Source: Moniliella sp. 'wahieum'
Taxonomy: Eukaryota; Basidiomycota; Moniliellomycetes; Moniliellales; Moniliellaceae
Assembly (NCBI GenBank): GCA_003971905.1
Contig: RSEE01000031.1
Span: 496,001-560,000, forward strand
Length of the DNA stretch: 64,000 nt
Reading direction: 5' to 3'
The position numbers and the translations under genes are program-made. Of this stretch, positions 11,201 to 23,428 are shown piece after piece. Numbering within the stretch: the stretch's first letter is position 1; every line of letters begins with the position of its first letter. The notes below the pieces were generated by a model. That model saw nothing but the letters and a program-made list of their open reading frames with translations, ran no database searches and was not told where the DNA came from.

Positions 11201-13546
11201 CCAAAATACCGTTATACAGCCATTATAAGGGTTCCAAGGGGCCAAGGGGCTCAAGGGGGGGAGGGGGGAGTAGAGTACGAACAATCTTAGCCAGCTCATG
11301 CGCCACCTCCATCACTGCTTGGTCCAACGCGGGGCTCATAGCTAAAACGGGGATGGAAGCGCTAAGGCCGCCCTGACCAACATCCTTGGATCCCGAGAGG
11401 GTCGCGGAGGCACTCCGTGCGCGTCGTGCGGGCCATGGGGAAGAATACTACAGTCGGACAAGACCTTATCCAGTCGAGCGAAAGCAGTTGATGCAGCCGC
11501 AAGATGGCCTCGGCGTTGCGCGTAACTGACTTGACTTTCCATCGTTGCTCGGCAACTTGATGTTCGGCCAGTACTTGGGCAGGCGTCTTGTCCTGCCTCC
11601 CCGTGCGTCGCCAACGACATTTCATCCACCGACGAAGGAGGGGCAAAGTACGCTGAGCGGGCAAGTTTTCGAAAAAGATCAAGACGAGAATACCCAGATC
11701 GTCAGCGTATTTGCGCTCGGTATCAGCCAGCTCGGTGAGGGCAGCGTAGAGTTTCATTCGCTTGGCCACAAGCGCCTTGCTGGGCGGCTTGGGTGGCTCC
11801 GGCGACGTCTCTGGCCCCGTGGAAAGCGGGACGAGGCGGGGCAGCTTGGACGAAGACGAAGCATGGGGAGACTCGGCTGCCGGGAGTGCGCCTTGGTCGG
11901 TTGGGGCTCGGGAGGAAGCGATTGGGACCCAAGGCGCGGCGAATCGGCATGGTTCGTGTGGGACAACCGCATCCATATGGGGTCCGATGCGGGCAAGCGG
12001 GAATGGGATTGCTCGGGTTTCTCCGCCCCGGAACGTCCGGGCGTAGTCGATCCTAGGGGAGGGGTAGGCGCAGGTGAAGAAGCTTGGTCGGAAACGGGGG
12101 TAGCCTCGAAAAACGATTGGCCCGACTCGAGGGCAGGGAGGCCAGACGCGGCAGGTAAGCGTAACTGTTCGCTTGCCGTGGCCGGGCGAGGTGAGAGACG
12201 AAGAGGAGGTGAATGAGATGGAGATGGTTGGCGAGGCGAGGGGGGTCTGCTTGTGCTGCATGCGAGGCTGGTGAGAGGGATGGGGTCATCCTTATACTCT
12301 TTTCGCCGCCAATGGCCAAGAAAGGTCGTGCGAGAGCAGAGGGAACCGGATCGGCCCGAGCGGACGGTTAACACGAGAGGAAGCGGAGGACGAGTCGGCG
12401 CTGGCGGTGCGAGGGCCGGGCCCAGAAGGGCGAAGGGACGCCGGGGGGCCCAGGCCCAGGCCAAGACCCTGACCCTGAGAGGTGGGGCGGAGATGGTCAG
12501 AGCCGGCGGTGGTATGCAGGTGCGCGGGCAGCTTGGTGAGGGGTTCTGACGACTGGGACGATGGTAGAGGCGAAGGCTGGAGGAGGCAAGGATCAGTACC
12601 ACTCTGGTTTGGCCCGAGCAGGGTTGGGAAGGGCCTCCCTCACTGGGGACCCACGGGAGGGAGAGATGTGTTTACATACCGTTCGGGAGCGAGAGACGAT
12701 GTGAGCAAAGGACGACGTGGCGAGGCTGGGAGGTGGATGTGGCTCGGGCGAGAGGGAGGGTGAGGGCGGAGGGCGGGCTGATGATCGGAGGGGGAAGGAC
12801 GCCCCGGTCGGAGGAGAGAGGCTGGTGGGCATCAGAAGAAGGGGCAGGGGGGGCAGGGGAGGGACAGGGGCGGATGCGGATGCGGATGCGGGAGCGAAGG
12901 GGAGGGCATTGAGGGGCAAGCTTTTGGTACGGCGGGTAGCCCCTAGGTCGGAGGGGATGTGGTCCGAGGGGGAGAGTCGGGGTCGTTGGGTGAGGAGAAG
13001 GAGGAGGGCTGGTCGGAGGCGGTGCCTGGGACGAGAGACGGGGGTGGATGGAGGCGCGGCGGGGGTCGGGGTGGGGAGCGGCTTGCGAGGCGGCTGGGAG
13101 GTCTGGTGAGGAGTCGGGCGCAGGCGGGCCGAGTGTGGCAGGGGCGGTGCGGGGGGTGGGGGTGCCGGGGTGCCAGGGGTAAGGGCGGGGGGGTGGTGGA
13201 GGAGCATGTCGCGAGTGGTGCGAGGGGGGAGGGGGGGCAGGTGCCAGGCGACGGCTGGCGGGGCGGAGGCTGGGGTGGAGCAGAGGGGGCGGCGGGTGGG
13301 AGGCGGAGCGCGAGGGCGGGGTGGGCGGGAGGGCGAGGGGCGGCGGAGGAGGCGGGTGGTGCGGGCAAAGCTGAAGCCGAGGCCGAGGCCGAGGCTAAGG
13401 GAGCCGGAGCCAGAGTGGGAGCGGGAGTGGGAGTGGGCGGAGGCTGGTGGCGGGGACGCGGGTGGAGACGGCTGCGGCTGCGTTTGCGATGGCGGGGCGG
13501 CGGCGGCGGAGCGGGCATAGTGCATGCAGCCGGCATGCCAGGGCAT
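8231..13546 (-). CDS. Rho guanine nucleotide exchange factor (DH-PH)
   Basis: RhoGEFs load GTP onto Rho/Cdc42-type GTPases and direct polarity and the cell wall. ATGs at 13546 or 13525 open a long Pro/Ser-rich N-terminus (13.5-12.0 kb). The DH domain starts near 11,790 (LYAALTELADTERKYADDLG), continues through YKHYCSRHAEALELIHE (about 11,160) and ends with FHDFFVKPVQRIMLYRLML (about 10,600). A Ser/Ala-rich stretch of over 100 residues (about 10,930-10,650) separates the last two blocks. A PH domain follows (GPLQVFYHHA, RFKYLALVLYHDLIVLAKVR, about 10,330-10,190). The C-terminus is disordered and includes a tandem G/S/P/D-type repeat near 8340-8410. Two endings are possible; I use the stop at 8231. 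At least five frame changes are present. It is not assigned to a named yeast GEF. Confidence 0.8.
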
Positions 13547-13559
13547 CCGTCGGAGGAGG

Positions 13560-13680
13560 AGCAGGCGCAAGCAACAAGCAGTAGGCGACAAGCAAGCAGC
13601 AAGCAGCAAGCAACAAGCTAAAGCAAGCAACAAGCTACAAGCAAGCTACAAGCAAGCTACAAGCAAGCTACAAGCAAGGG
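13560..13680. repeat. GCTACAAGCAA minisatellite
   Basis: Four perfect tandem copies of the 11-mer GCTACAAGCAA occupy 13634-13677. They are preceded by an irregular array of CAAGCAA/CAAGCAGCAAG words from about 13,568. The array lies just upstream of the RhoGEF start and is probably in its leader or promoter. Confidence 0.85.
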
Positions 13681-14565
13681 GGTTCCGATGGAGCAGCCTG
13701 CTTAGCTGCGCGCCACGCCAGCCAGAGAGCGCTGCTGCGCCGTGGCAAGCAGGCAGCACGCAGCACGCAGGCCACACGCTCGCAGCACGCCGCCGACAGC
13801 TGACACTTCGTCTTGAGTGCATGCAGCATGTCGCATGTCACATGTCACGGGCAGCCGCCTGCGACTGCGCTGGCTGGGCGGCGCCTGCGATGTGCGGCCG
13901 GCGGAGTAGCGGCCACGCACTGGCGCAGCCACGCGCCGCCCCACCGCCCGTCGCGGCGAGGGCGGCATGGCGCCTGTGTGCGCTGTCTGGCGCGGGCAGG
14001 CTGGGCGCTGCTTGGCCTGGCCAGTGCCTGACGTCTGAGTCTGAGGTCTGAGGCCTGACGCGTGCCTGGCCACCCACCGACCCACCGGCCGCCCACCCGT
14101 GTGTGACGAGTGTGACGCGTCACTGGTCATGCGCACCCGCCCGCACGGCGCCGGTGTGGGTGGGGCGGGGCGGGCGGCGGGATGGGGCCGAGGGACGCGT
14201 CCCGGGTCGCATGCCACGAGTCGTGCCACAGCTCCGCGGCCAACGTTCAAGTGGGGGCTGGTGCACGGGGCGAGTGTGCGCCACTGCGGGCCAGGCACGC
14301 GGGCGTGCGGTGGCCAGCGGCGAGTGGCCCAAGCAGAAGCAGGCAAATGTGTTGTGCGTTGGGGCGCCGCGGCCGACGCATGGGTTAGGTCAGCGCTGCA
14401 CGTGATGCCTGATGCGCAGGCGGAGGGGGGGCGGAACGAGGCGGAACAGAGGCGCAGGCGCGGCGGGGGCAGGGTGCAGGCAGGGAGGCAGTGGCGGGCG
14501 GGAGCAGCGCGGCGCTGCGGATTGAATAGTGACTGAGTGGGGCGCCGCCCCGCCAGTCTGTGGGC
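13681..14565. other. Very GC-rich intergenic island between divergent RhoGEF and HMG genes
   Basis: I support no gene here. The stretch is dense in CGCAG, GCCAC and CACTGG words; CGCACTGGCGCAG at about 13,916 recurs exactly near 54,585 upstream of the chitin synthase. A TGACGTCTGAGTCTGAGGTCTGAGGCC-type word cluster lies near 14,030-14,057. Several ACGCGT boxes are present (about 14,058, 14,118 and 14,196). Confidence 0.55.
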
Positions 14566-16050
14566 ATGGCTGCGCAGGAGCACGCTGCCTCGCCTGCCTC
14601 TTCTCCCCCGCCCGCACCACCCCAGTCCCCGCGCCCCCCAGCACCCCTCCTGCCCCCGCACCGCCCCCGCGCCCACTCCGTCGATATAATCCAAGCCATG
14701 GACCAGGCCACTGCTGCTGCCCACGCCCACGCCCAAGCCCAAGCCCAAGCTCAAGCCCAGCTCAAGCCCAAGCCCAAGCCAAGCCCAAGCCCAAGCCCAG
14801 GGCTACACGCTCAACTACGATGGCCAGACGGGCGGGTACAGCTACGCGGCATGCCGCCCAACTACCAGCACATGTACTACCCGGGCTATGGCAACAACTT
14901 CAACATGGTCAACCCGGGCATCATGACCGCTGGTGCTGGTGGGTGCAGCTGCCGCGCCGCTGGCGGCGCGGCTTCCGGCTCGCCCAAGCCCAAGCGGCCG
15001 CGCGGCCGCCGCGGCGCAACATTACTTCCCCTATGGCCATCCGCCTTACTTTGCTGCGGGCATGGTCCCCCCCGTGGGAGGGTACGACCAAGCGGCCGCG
15101 AGCTGCTGCCACAGCGGCGGCCCAGCTGCGGCCAGGCCAAACGGCCCCAGAGCGCCAAGGAAGTGGCTGAAGCCGAGCGCAAGTTTAAGAAAAAGGAGTT
15201 GCCCTTGCTCAAAAAGATGGCTCGGCCCATGTGCGCCCGCCAAAGCAGGCTCCGTCGGCATGGCAGATTTACTTCAACGAGTACATTGCCCAGTTGCGCA
15301 GTAAGAACCCGACGGAACGGTTGAACGTGTCGCATGTCGCGCGCAGTGCCGGGGAACAGTACATGCCTGCCCGAGGCGGAGCGGAGGCGGTACTATGAAG
15401 AATCGCTGCGGCGCAAAGCGCAGTGGGAAGAGGATGTCAAAGCGTGGCATGCCAGTCAGTCCTAGCGACATCAAGTTGGAAAATGCCTATCGGACGCAAC
15501 AGCGCAAGTCGGGCAAGAGCCGCAAGTCCAACCTCAAAGACCCGCATGCGCCCAAAAAGCCCCTGTCGGCCTACTTTTTGTTCCTGCGCTCCATTCGCGC
15601 CTCGCCCGAAATGACCAAGGAAATCTTTGATGCCGAAGCCGAGACGACCAAGCAAAGCGTCTTGGCTGCTACCAAGTGGCGCGAGCTGGCCGAGGAGCGC
15701 AAACAACCCTACCTTTAAAGCAGAACAGACAAGGTGCGCTACGAAGAGGCACGCAAAGTGTACGATTCCCTCACCGCCGTCGCTGGTGTCGATGCGGTGC
15801 AGGCGGCCCACCAAGCTCAGCAGGCAGGCAAGGAAGCTGCGCGCAAATTCGCCCAGGCCAATGACCAAATCCAGGCCATTGTCGCAGAACAGCGCGTTCC
15901 CCCGCCCTGACGTTTGATGTGGACGAGGAAGACGTACAGGCGGCACGATTGGCTGCCTCACACAAAGACCATGGCCGTCATGGACGCAAACTCGCCAGCA
16001 CCAAGCTTCAGGAACTGTTGAATGAGCCCGAGGCGAGCGACAGCAAGTGA
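14566..16050 (+). CDS. Two-HMG-box DNA-binding protein
   Basis: The ATG at 14566 (or 14698, MDQATAAAH) leads into a low-complexity N-terminus with Gln-Ala and Lys-Pro repeats. A Tyr/Asn-rich part follows (PPNYQHMYYPGYGNN). HMG box A lies about 15,225-15,440 (PSAWQIYFNEYIAQLRSKNP, then ERRRYYEESLRRKAQWEEDV). HMG box B lies about 15,540-15,770 (DPHAPKKPLSAYFLFLRSIR, then KWRELAEERKQPY, KVRYEEARKVY). A helical Gln/Ala tail ends at the stop 16048-16050 (LLNEPEASDSK). At least four frame changes occur. The glutamine-rich start plus two boxes resembles yeast Ixr1; a mitochondrial Abf2-like role is an alternative, but no clear presequence is seen. Confidence 0.82.
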
Positions 16051-16741
16051 TCAAAACGTCCCGTCCCATCCCGCACCTACCTCCTCACATCCCCTCACCT
16101 CATCCCCTCGTCTTACCTTGCCTCACCTCTTGTTGATCGGTACTTAGCTTCACGACCTTCCTGCGCACGGCTCCCACTTTGGCTTTTGTCCCTTTTCCTT
16201 TCTGTCGTATGCCCTGGTGGGGGCAGCAACCCTTCCCTGTTGTTTGTACCGTATTTTGATCCCCGCTGGGCACGCTTGTTCCTGTCCCCCCCCCCCACCT
16301 CCGCCTTCAGCGCTGCGGCCTCGTTCCGTTCCACGGACGCCTCTCAGCGTGGTGAGGTAGGCCCTGAGGGTCTGAGGCTCAAGCCTGACTCTCTATCTCC
16401 AAGCTACCAGCATCGCCAGTCATCGCCACCTCGATGGACCCTAGTCAGTCCCCAATCCAATCGTACCTCCCATGTCACATGTGCCACATCGTCTTCAATT
16501 GCCACAGACACGAGACAGAGAACAAAAACCGAGAGTAAACCGGAAGCGAGGAAAGTAAGGACGGAAGAGAAAGCCTAAAGGGAAGAAAGTGCGATCAGGA
16601 ATCAGGGAGGGGAAACAAGAGTCTAGTTACAAGTTGGGGCATAGCCATCGCACCCCGTCTGCGATAGGGCGGCACCCCCAATGCTGCATTACCAAGGATG
16701 CAAGGTGGGAAACATGGGGCATACGCGCCAAGCAGATCGAC
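16051..16741. other. Convergent 3' intergenic region
   Basis: This lies between the HMG gene (+) and acetyl-CoA carboxylase (-), so it should hold both terminators. It contains a C homopolymer near 16,278-16,290 and a CCTGAGGGTCTGAGGCTCAAGCC word cluster near 16,360-16,390. No gene is seen. Confidence 0.6.
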
Positions 16742-19700
16742 TTAGGCCTGAGCCAGGCGCTGCGCAATGCGCTGCCGCGCGTCAGGACCCAGTGCGCAGG
16801 CGGTCGAGCAAGTTCTGCTCGTCCAACGCTGCCGCCAAAGAGGCGAGGATAGCATGTGCCTGGGGCGACTCGAGCAAGTCGGCCACTTTTTCGTCCGAAG
16901 CGTCCTCGGGGAGGGAAGTGAGCAAGGCGCGTTGGACCATACGCAAGCTCGCTGCGGCCGAGAGCGAGGCATCGGCAGCTTGCAACTGACGTTGCATGCC
17001 CACCTCGGCCAAACGCCGGCGCAAGCGCTGGTAAAAGTAGCGCCGTGTCTCGGGCCAGGTCAGCACGGCCTCCGCCACCCCGACACTCACCATCCGCCGG
17101 CCTTGTCGTGCGCATCGGCATAGGCCACCGCAATCGAATTGAACACGGGCGCCAGCTCTTCCTCGCGTTGGGCCAGCTGGGTCTTGGTCGTTGGATCGCC
17201 CGCGTTGGCCGCGCGAAGCGCAGCGTACGTCTTGTCCAGGCGCTCCATCCAGGCGCGCTGTTGCGGCGCACGCACCTTGATCTCCACCATGCCTTCGGGC
17301 TCCAGCACGCCCCCGCGTGCCGTCACATCCGTCGACAGCTCCATCAGCCATCCTGGTTGATCTTGGAGTCAACCACAACAAACGCCCCGCCGCGCAGCTC
17401 GCCATTGGGGGCAATGTGGACAAACACCGGTTGGCGGTAGTTGGTCAGCCATCAACAATGTACGAGCCGTACTTGAGAACTTGGTCAAACATGTCCTGCT
17501 GTCCACCCGAGAAGCCACGCCAGTTGGCAAAGATGATCAAGGGCAGGCCCTCGCGGTTAAAGTCGGCGATCGCCTGCGCCGTCTTGTACGCGCTGTTGGG
17601 GTACCAGACTTGGCCCGCCTCCATGATGCGCTGTTCCTGCGAATTGGGTTGGCCGGATCGGCAGGCACGATGCGTTCCACGTACGTGTCTCCACCGCGAT
17701 CGCGCCCATCGGGATCCCGCCCAGCCGACCACGGCCCACCACCACCGACGTCGCCCAGCCGCCCAACGTCTCTTGCCACGAACCCTTGTCGAAGAAACCA
17801 GAGAGATAGGTGCCATCTTCCTCCGTCTTGCCCTCCAGCATCCAACGCGGGTCGTACGGCCCCTTGGGCGGGGTGTAAGTAATGGTGCGGTCCCACGTGT
17901 CGTCCTTGATGAACCGAGGCAAGGGCAAATTCTTCTGCGCAGGCACATAGCTCATCCACTTGAGCGCCTGCACCATCGCCTTCAAGTCATCTTTCGCCAC
18001 CAGGTGCGATACACCGTTGCGGTACATAACTGTTCATCCAGGTGGGTTAGTACTCCTTGCACAAAACAGGGAAAAAAAAACGTACTCTGTGGTCCACCGA
18101 GCTGGAGGTTCGACGTGTACACTTCACGACCCAGAAGCTTGTTGAGGGCTTGGTACCCGGTCAGGATGAGCGGCGATCCGTCCACCTGGATCACCCGGTC
18201 GCCCAAGCGGCCAGGTAGGCACCAATGCCCACCGAACGACCCGTGACAATCGTCGCGGTAAAGATCTCGTCGCGCGCACGACTCGTCTCGCCCGCAATCA
18301 AGCCCGAGCCCGACAGGCATTCCACGCCCAACCCGTTCTGGGAGAGACCAATAATGTCCGTGATCACATGGTGCACCGATCCGTCCTCCTGCAACCGGGG
18401 CTCGTCAAGACGCCCCGGAGCATCCTTCTCCACTGCCGGTACGCCGCCTCGTCGAGGTACAGGTACTCCCATCCCTTGGCCGGGTCCGCCTCGTTGGTCC
18501 ACTTGACGCTAAACGAGTTGAGAATTTCGGTCGCGACCCCAATCCGAGCGCCCGAATTGGCCGAGATGTACAGGCGAGGGATGCCACGCTCCCGGGCCAG
18601 CTGCGACGCAAGCGTAAACAGCTGGTCCTCCTTGGGACCAAACGAACCAGCTTGAAGCGTCACATCGTTGGCAATCAACACCATCTCCCGGCCCTCGGGG
18701 AACTGAGGCGTCAGCATCTCGATCCGCCATGCCACCATGCCAATCTTGTTCAGGCCAGGGCCCGTTCCACTTCCCGCAGTTCCCCGCCTCGTGAGCACCA
18801 GCTCATGGGCCACCTGCACCGGCTCCGAAGGACGGTTGGGACGGCCACTGCTCGCCCACTCGGTCCGCAGCGCTTGGCGCAGCACATCGATAAAGTCGTA
18901 CGCAAACGTTGTCTGCAAGCATGGGCGCGCGACCGACGACTCTGCAAGGCCACTTTGGCCGACTGGGGCGCAAAGACCGATTGGCCATGCCGGGGTGCTG
19001 GCGTACCGGGCTCATTGAGCGAGTTGAGCAAGCGGAACCGTCCGGGGTGTCGATTTCCGAGTAAAAGTCGTACTGGACGGAATAGGCACTCTGGTTGGTG
19101 ATAAACGCGCGGATCGGCACGTACTGGCCCTCGATCAGAATGGGGATGCGGACCTCGGTCGAGGTGATGCGAAGACGATGGAAGCGATCAGCATACTGCG
19201 CCACAAACGAGTTGATCGCCTTCTTGACATTCTCCAGTGTCACATCCATGTTGTAAATGAACGTGACAAAGATGTGCGACGAGTCGGCGTTGCGGTACTC
19301 GGGTTGGCCAATGGCCACTCGACCAAGTCCAGAATCTCATTGACCAAATGCGAGCTCTCGTGCGCCAAGTAGGACCCCAAGTCCCCTGGGTCCGCTAGGC
19401 CGAACAAGAGAACGGACAAAGAAACGGCAGTCGGACGGGTTGCTCTTCGCCCGCCCATAGAACAGATGGATCGTCGACGACGGGACGGGCACCCGAGCAA
19501 TTTCAAACTCCTGGGTGAGCCGCTCCAGCTCCAGCTGGTAAGCGAGCGCAGGCTCAATGTTGCGAATCTGCATCTCCTCCTCCCACGTGCCGTCAGACTG
19601 CAGACGGACCGTGGAGAAGTAAGGGTACTGGCCCTCGTGGCAGAGCAGATAGGTCACCCGCCCCACCTTGGCCCGGGCCAACTTGCCCCCAACTTCTGGT

Positions 19701-22700
19701 CGCCTGCACCACCGCCTCCCGTGCCGTGGCCTCATCAATCTCGTCGGCATGCGTGATCGCACATTAACCACATTAACGGGAGACGTTGCGGTACTCATCT
19801 TGAAAGACTGAATGCAGCGCTGCAGCGCCTCTCCAGACCCTGCAAGCTGTCGCAGCTCGTGATTGCTCCTTGCCGCGTCTGAGGCACAATCGAGCCGGGG
19901 GAGAGGGCTTGGAAATCCGAAGCCGACGCCGAACGCTGGAGAGAGCGCAGTTCGTTCTGGGACAGGATGCCGTCTTGAGGAAGCGTGAAGGACCAGGTGG
20001 CCAGACCGCGCTCATCAGCATCAATGTCACCATCTCATAGTCGATCGAAGTGATATTGTAAATTCGATAAGCACGGAGAATGTAGGTGGCCAAAGCAGCA
20101 TAGATGATGTGTTGCTCCGGGTGGTCAAAGAACGAGTGCAACACATCGTACACAGAGTAGGTCGAATCAGACACCTCACGCAAGACCGAAAGGACGGGGT
20201 CATGGAACTCCGCATAACCACCATACGAAGATGACATGACAGAAGCTTTGAGAATCGTCTCGAGCTGAAGCGAGCGGTCCTTGAGGGATGGCAAGCTGGC
20301 CTCGATTGACACTTCACGTGCCTTGAGCGAGACAGGAGCAGACTCTTTGGATTGCAAGCTGCAAAGCTCGGAAAGGACAGTGGTGAGCTGCTCGTTGGTT
20401 GCCTTGGACGTTGAGTGAGCACCCTTGATGTAGTTGGTCAAAAGAGAAATGACCAAGGCATTCTTGCGAATCGCTCCATTGTGAGAAAACTGCAACTCCA
20501 CCACCTTGTCCAGATCGTCCGAGTGCGCCTCACGCAACAAAAGAACCTTGTCTGCCTCACCAGCAAATAGCGACTCGACCTCGTAGTACTTGTGGAGGAA
20601 TCCCAGCAACACGTTCAGCTCGTACGTCTCGAGACCTTGGTAAAGTGGTCAAAACCTCAAGCAACGGGGCGAGAGTAGTAAGGATCTGGCCTGGATCGGC
20701 GCCTGGACTTGGTCTCGGACAAAGTTCTCGCTCAGTTTGCGCAGACGCAAGGCAGGGAATGCATGGTGACGCTGATGGGCCGTGTCAATGTTGTGGCGCA
20801 ACAGGTCCTGCAGTTTGCCGGGGATGCGGCCAGCCAGAGTGGAAAGAACGGCATTGGCTTGGCTGTACGGCAGCTCGGGGTTCCGCAACAGCGTGATCAT
20901 TTCAGGAATCGCCGAGTGGAGCAAGTACGACTCATCAAATCCATCGAGCACATGGTTGACCGTGTTGACCAAGTACTCAAGCCGCTGGTGGGGCTTGGCG
21001 CCAACAATGACAGGCACCATAGTCGGGGAGAACAGCTTCAAATGGCTTGGCATGCTGGACGCGGCTCGGATCGTCGAGAGAGAGAATGCCAATAATGTCA
21101 CCGGGGACAAGGAGACTCCGGGCTGTTTGAGGAATGTCACCAACCCATCCTCGGCAGCAGTAAGAGGCAAATACATCTTCATCACTTCAATCTCGGCGAT
21201 AGCTTGGCCAGTAACGACGTGGTCCCCACTTTCGACCAGGAAGCGAACCAGCTTTCCCGGTGAGGGACTGCGGATCTGCGTCGGATCGCTTTCCTGCTCG
21301 ATCAGGCAGGTCTTTCCATCAATCATAAGCGGGTCATGCCCACTTCCTCGCGCCAGTAAACGGGGTGGGACTTGCCCGCCAAGCCAACCAACAACCCGCC
21401 ATCGGACAAGGGACGGAGAGAGACACGGGTCCGACCACCATTAAGGTACAAAGTCCACTCTTGGGCCGACGACTGCATGGCAGTGAAATTGAACTTCTCA
21501 CCCTCATAGATAAAGTCAATCGCAAAGACCGTTTTGAGCGTCGCACGCGCGGGACTTGACCCTTGTTCAGGATCGTCTTGTACTCGTTGATAGATTCTTG
21601 CGACAAGAGGAAGGCCTAACCGCAGCGCCGGAAATGATAGCCAGCTATTAGGCGGCGCTCGGCGGTAAGCTTGTCGTGGATGAGGCCATCGAGCCAGCCG
21701 TGGTGATGGTGTTCTTCTCGAATGCATCCGTCTCGAGAAGTTTGATGAGGTACTCGACTGTGGTTCGGAAATCGCCGCGAATCGACAGCTCCTTGAGCGA
21801 AATGACCATCTGCTTGCGCGCCTCACTCCGGTCCGCACCATAGGCAAAGACGTGACCAAATGACTGTCGGCGTACTCATGCAGCGCACCATTCGAGGCGA
21901 CGGAAAAGTACCCCCATGTCGAGGTGCTGGAACGGAAATTGAGCTCAGTCAACGCACCCATGCCCGGCTTGAATCCAGTGTCGGGATTTTCTCTGTGTAT
22001 GCGGCAAGCGACAACGTGACCCTTGGGTTGCGGCTTCCGTTGGGTCGAGTAGCTGGCGGATCGTCGAAATCAAAGTCGATCAACTCTGAGCCCTTAGGAT
22101 TCATGCCATAAAGTGTGCGAATGTCATGGATACGATAAAGCGGAATGCCCATGGCCACTTGAAGCTGAGCAGCAGGAATGTTGACGCCCGAAACCATCTC
22201 AGTGGTGGGGTGCTCGACTTGCAGACGAGGGTTGAGCTCGAGGAAGGAAAAGTCGCCCGAGTCTGGAGAATAGAGCCACTCTACCGTGCCAGCAGAGACG
22301 TAGCCGACAAGCTTGGCGAGACGCACCGCTGCCTTCTCCATCTCCTCCCGGGCCTGATCGTTAGCGATGGTGACGGGAGCCTCCTCAATGATCTTCTGAT
22401 GCCGGCGCTGGACACTGCAGTCGCGCCAAACATGCTGATCGCGTTGCCATACTGGTCAGCCAAAAGCTGAACTTCTAGATGGCGAGCCTTGCCTGCCAGC
22501 TTCATGACAAAGACGGGGGATCCAGGTACTTCGCCGAGAACGGCCGTGTAGAGTTGAGTGAAGTCTTCGGCTTTGAGCACATGCGAATGCCCTTGCCTCC
22601 TCCACCCTCAGAAGCCTTGATCATGACAGGGTAGCCAATCTTATCGGAAGTTGCCATTCCCTCCTCGGCCGAATGAATGCAGCGCTCTCATACACATCGT

Positions 22701-23428
22701 CCGAAACAGTGAGGAAGCCAGCGTCGGACATGATCGTCTCCGTAATGCCAGAGCCAGACCAAGGCATACAAGGTACCTCGGCGTGCTGGGCCACAATGGT
22801 GGAGGAGATTTTGTCACCAAGAGCGCATGGCGGAGCCTGGCGGACCCATAAAGATAATCTTGCTCTCCGCCAGCTGCTCCGGCAACCTAGGATTCTCAGA
22901 GGCGTGGCCCCTGATCAACAGAGTGTCAGAAAGTGCAGTGGGGAGGAGGGAGAGAAGAAGCAGGAAGGATAGCAAACGTACCAGCCAGCCCACGGCATGC
23001 ACGCCTGCGCTCGGGCAATGTCGACGATGAGGTCGACGTTGGCATAGTTGTTGTTGTTGGACCCGCCGGGTACCTCCACGTATTGGTCGGCCATACGTAC
23101 TCTGCATTGACTGACAGGTCCTCCGGGGTGGCCATGACGACAAACTCGATTGCACGCTCTTGGCCAAAGGTCTCGTACGCCCATTTGCGGATGGAGCGGA
23201 TCTCCTTGACGGCAGCGATACCATTGTTGCAGATGAGTACGCGGGTGATGACGGAGTGGCCCTCGTGTTGCTTGACAAAGTCGGTCACAGCGGAGGGAGC
23301 AGCGGTTTCGACGGGGTTGCCGCCTGGGGTTGGGAGGGGGCAGAGAGGTTAGCTCAGGGGCAGGGAGAAGGAGGGGGCGAGTACGCACCGACAAAGTGGG
23401 GGACAGTGGCGACGTCGGCAGCGGGCAT
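16742..23428 (-). CDS. ACC1: Acetyl-CoA carboxylase (multidomain)
   Basis: This cytosolic enzyme makes malonyl-CoA for fatty-acid synthesis. The ATG is at 23428 ([14 protein letters not shown]). Intron 1 runs 23324-23388 (65 bp). Intron 2 runs 22911-22981 (71 bp) and joins WAGW to [13 protein letters not shown] in frame. The biotin carboxylase domain follows ([37 protein letters not shown]). The biotin carrier has EVMKM, with the biotinylated Lys codon at 21177-21179. The central region runs about 21.0-19.0 kb. The carboxyltransferase follows ([39 protein letters not shown]) and ends [16 protein letters not shown]. The span equals about 2,200 codons, matching yeast Acc1 (2,233 aa). At least ten frame changes interrupt it, all between well-conserved blocks. 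Confidence 0.96.

Noticed and set aside
13634-13677. CRISPR array
   Set aside because: The 11-bp units are directly adjacent with no spacers, and the genome is fungal; it is a minisatellite.
13700-14754. Long open frames on both strands in the RhoGEF/HMG spacer
   Set aside because: The GC-rich composition leaves few stop codons; frames on both strands overlap and show only Arg/Ala/Pro-rich sequence.
16742-23428. Acetyl-CoA carboxylase as a pseudogene
   Set aside because: Every domain and active-site block is conserved, length matches the family, the enzyme is essential, and the same slips occur in all neighbouring housekeeping genes.
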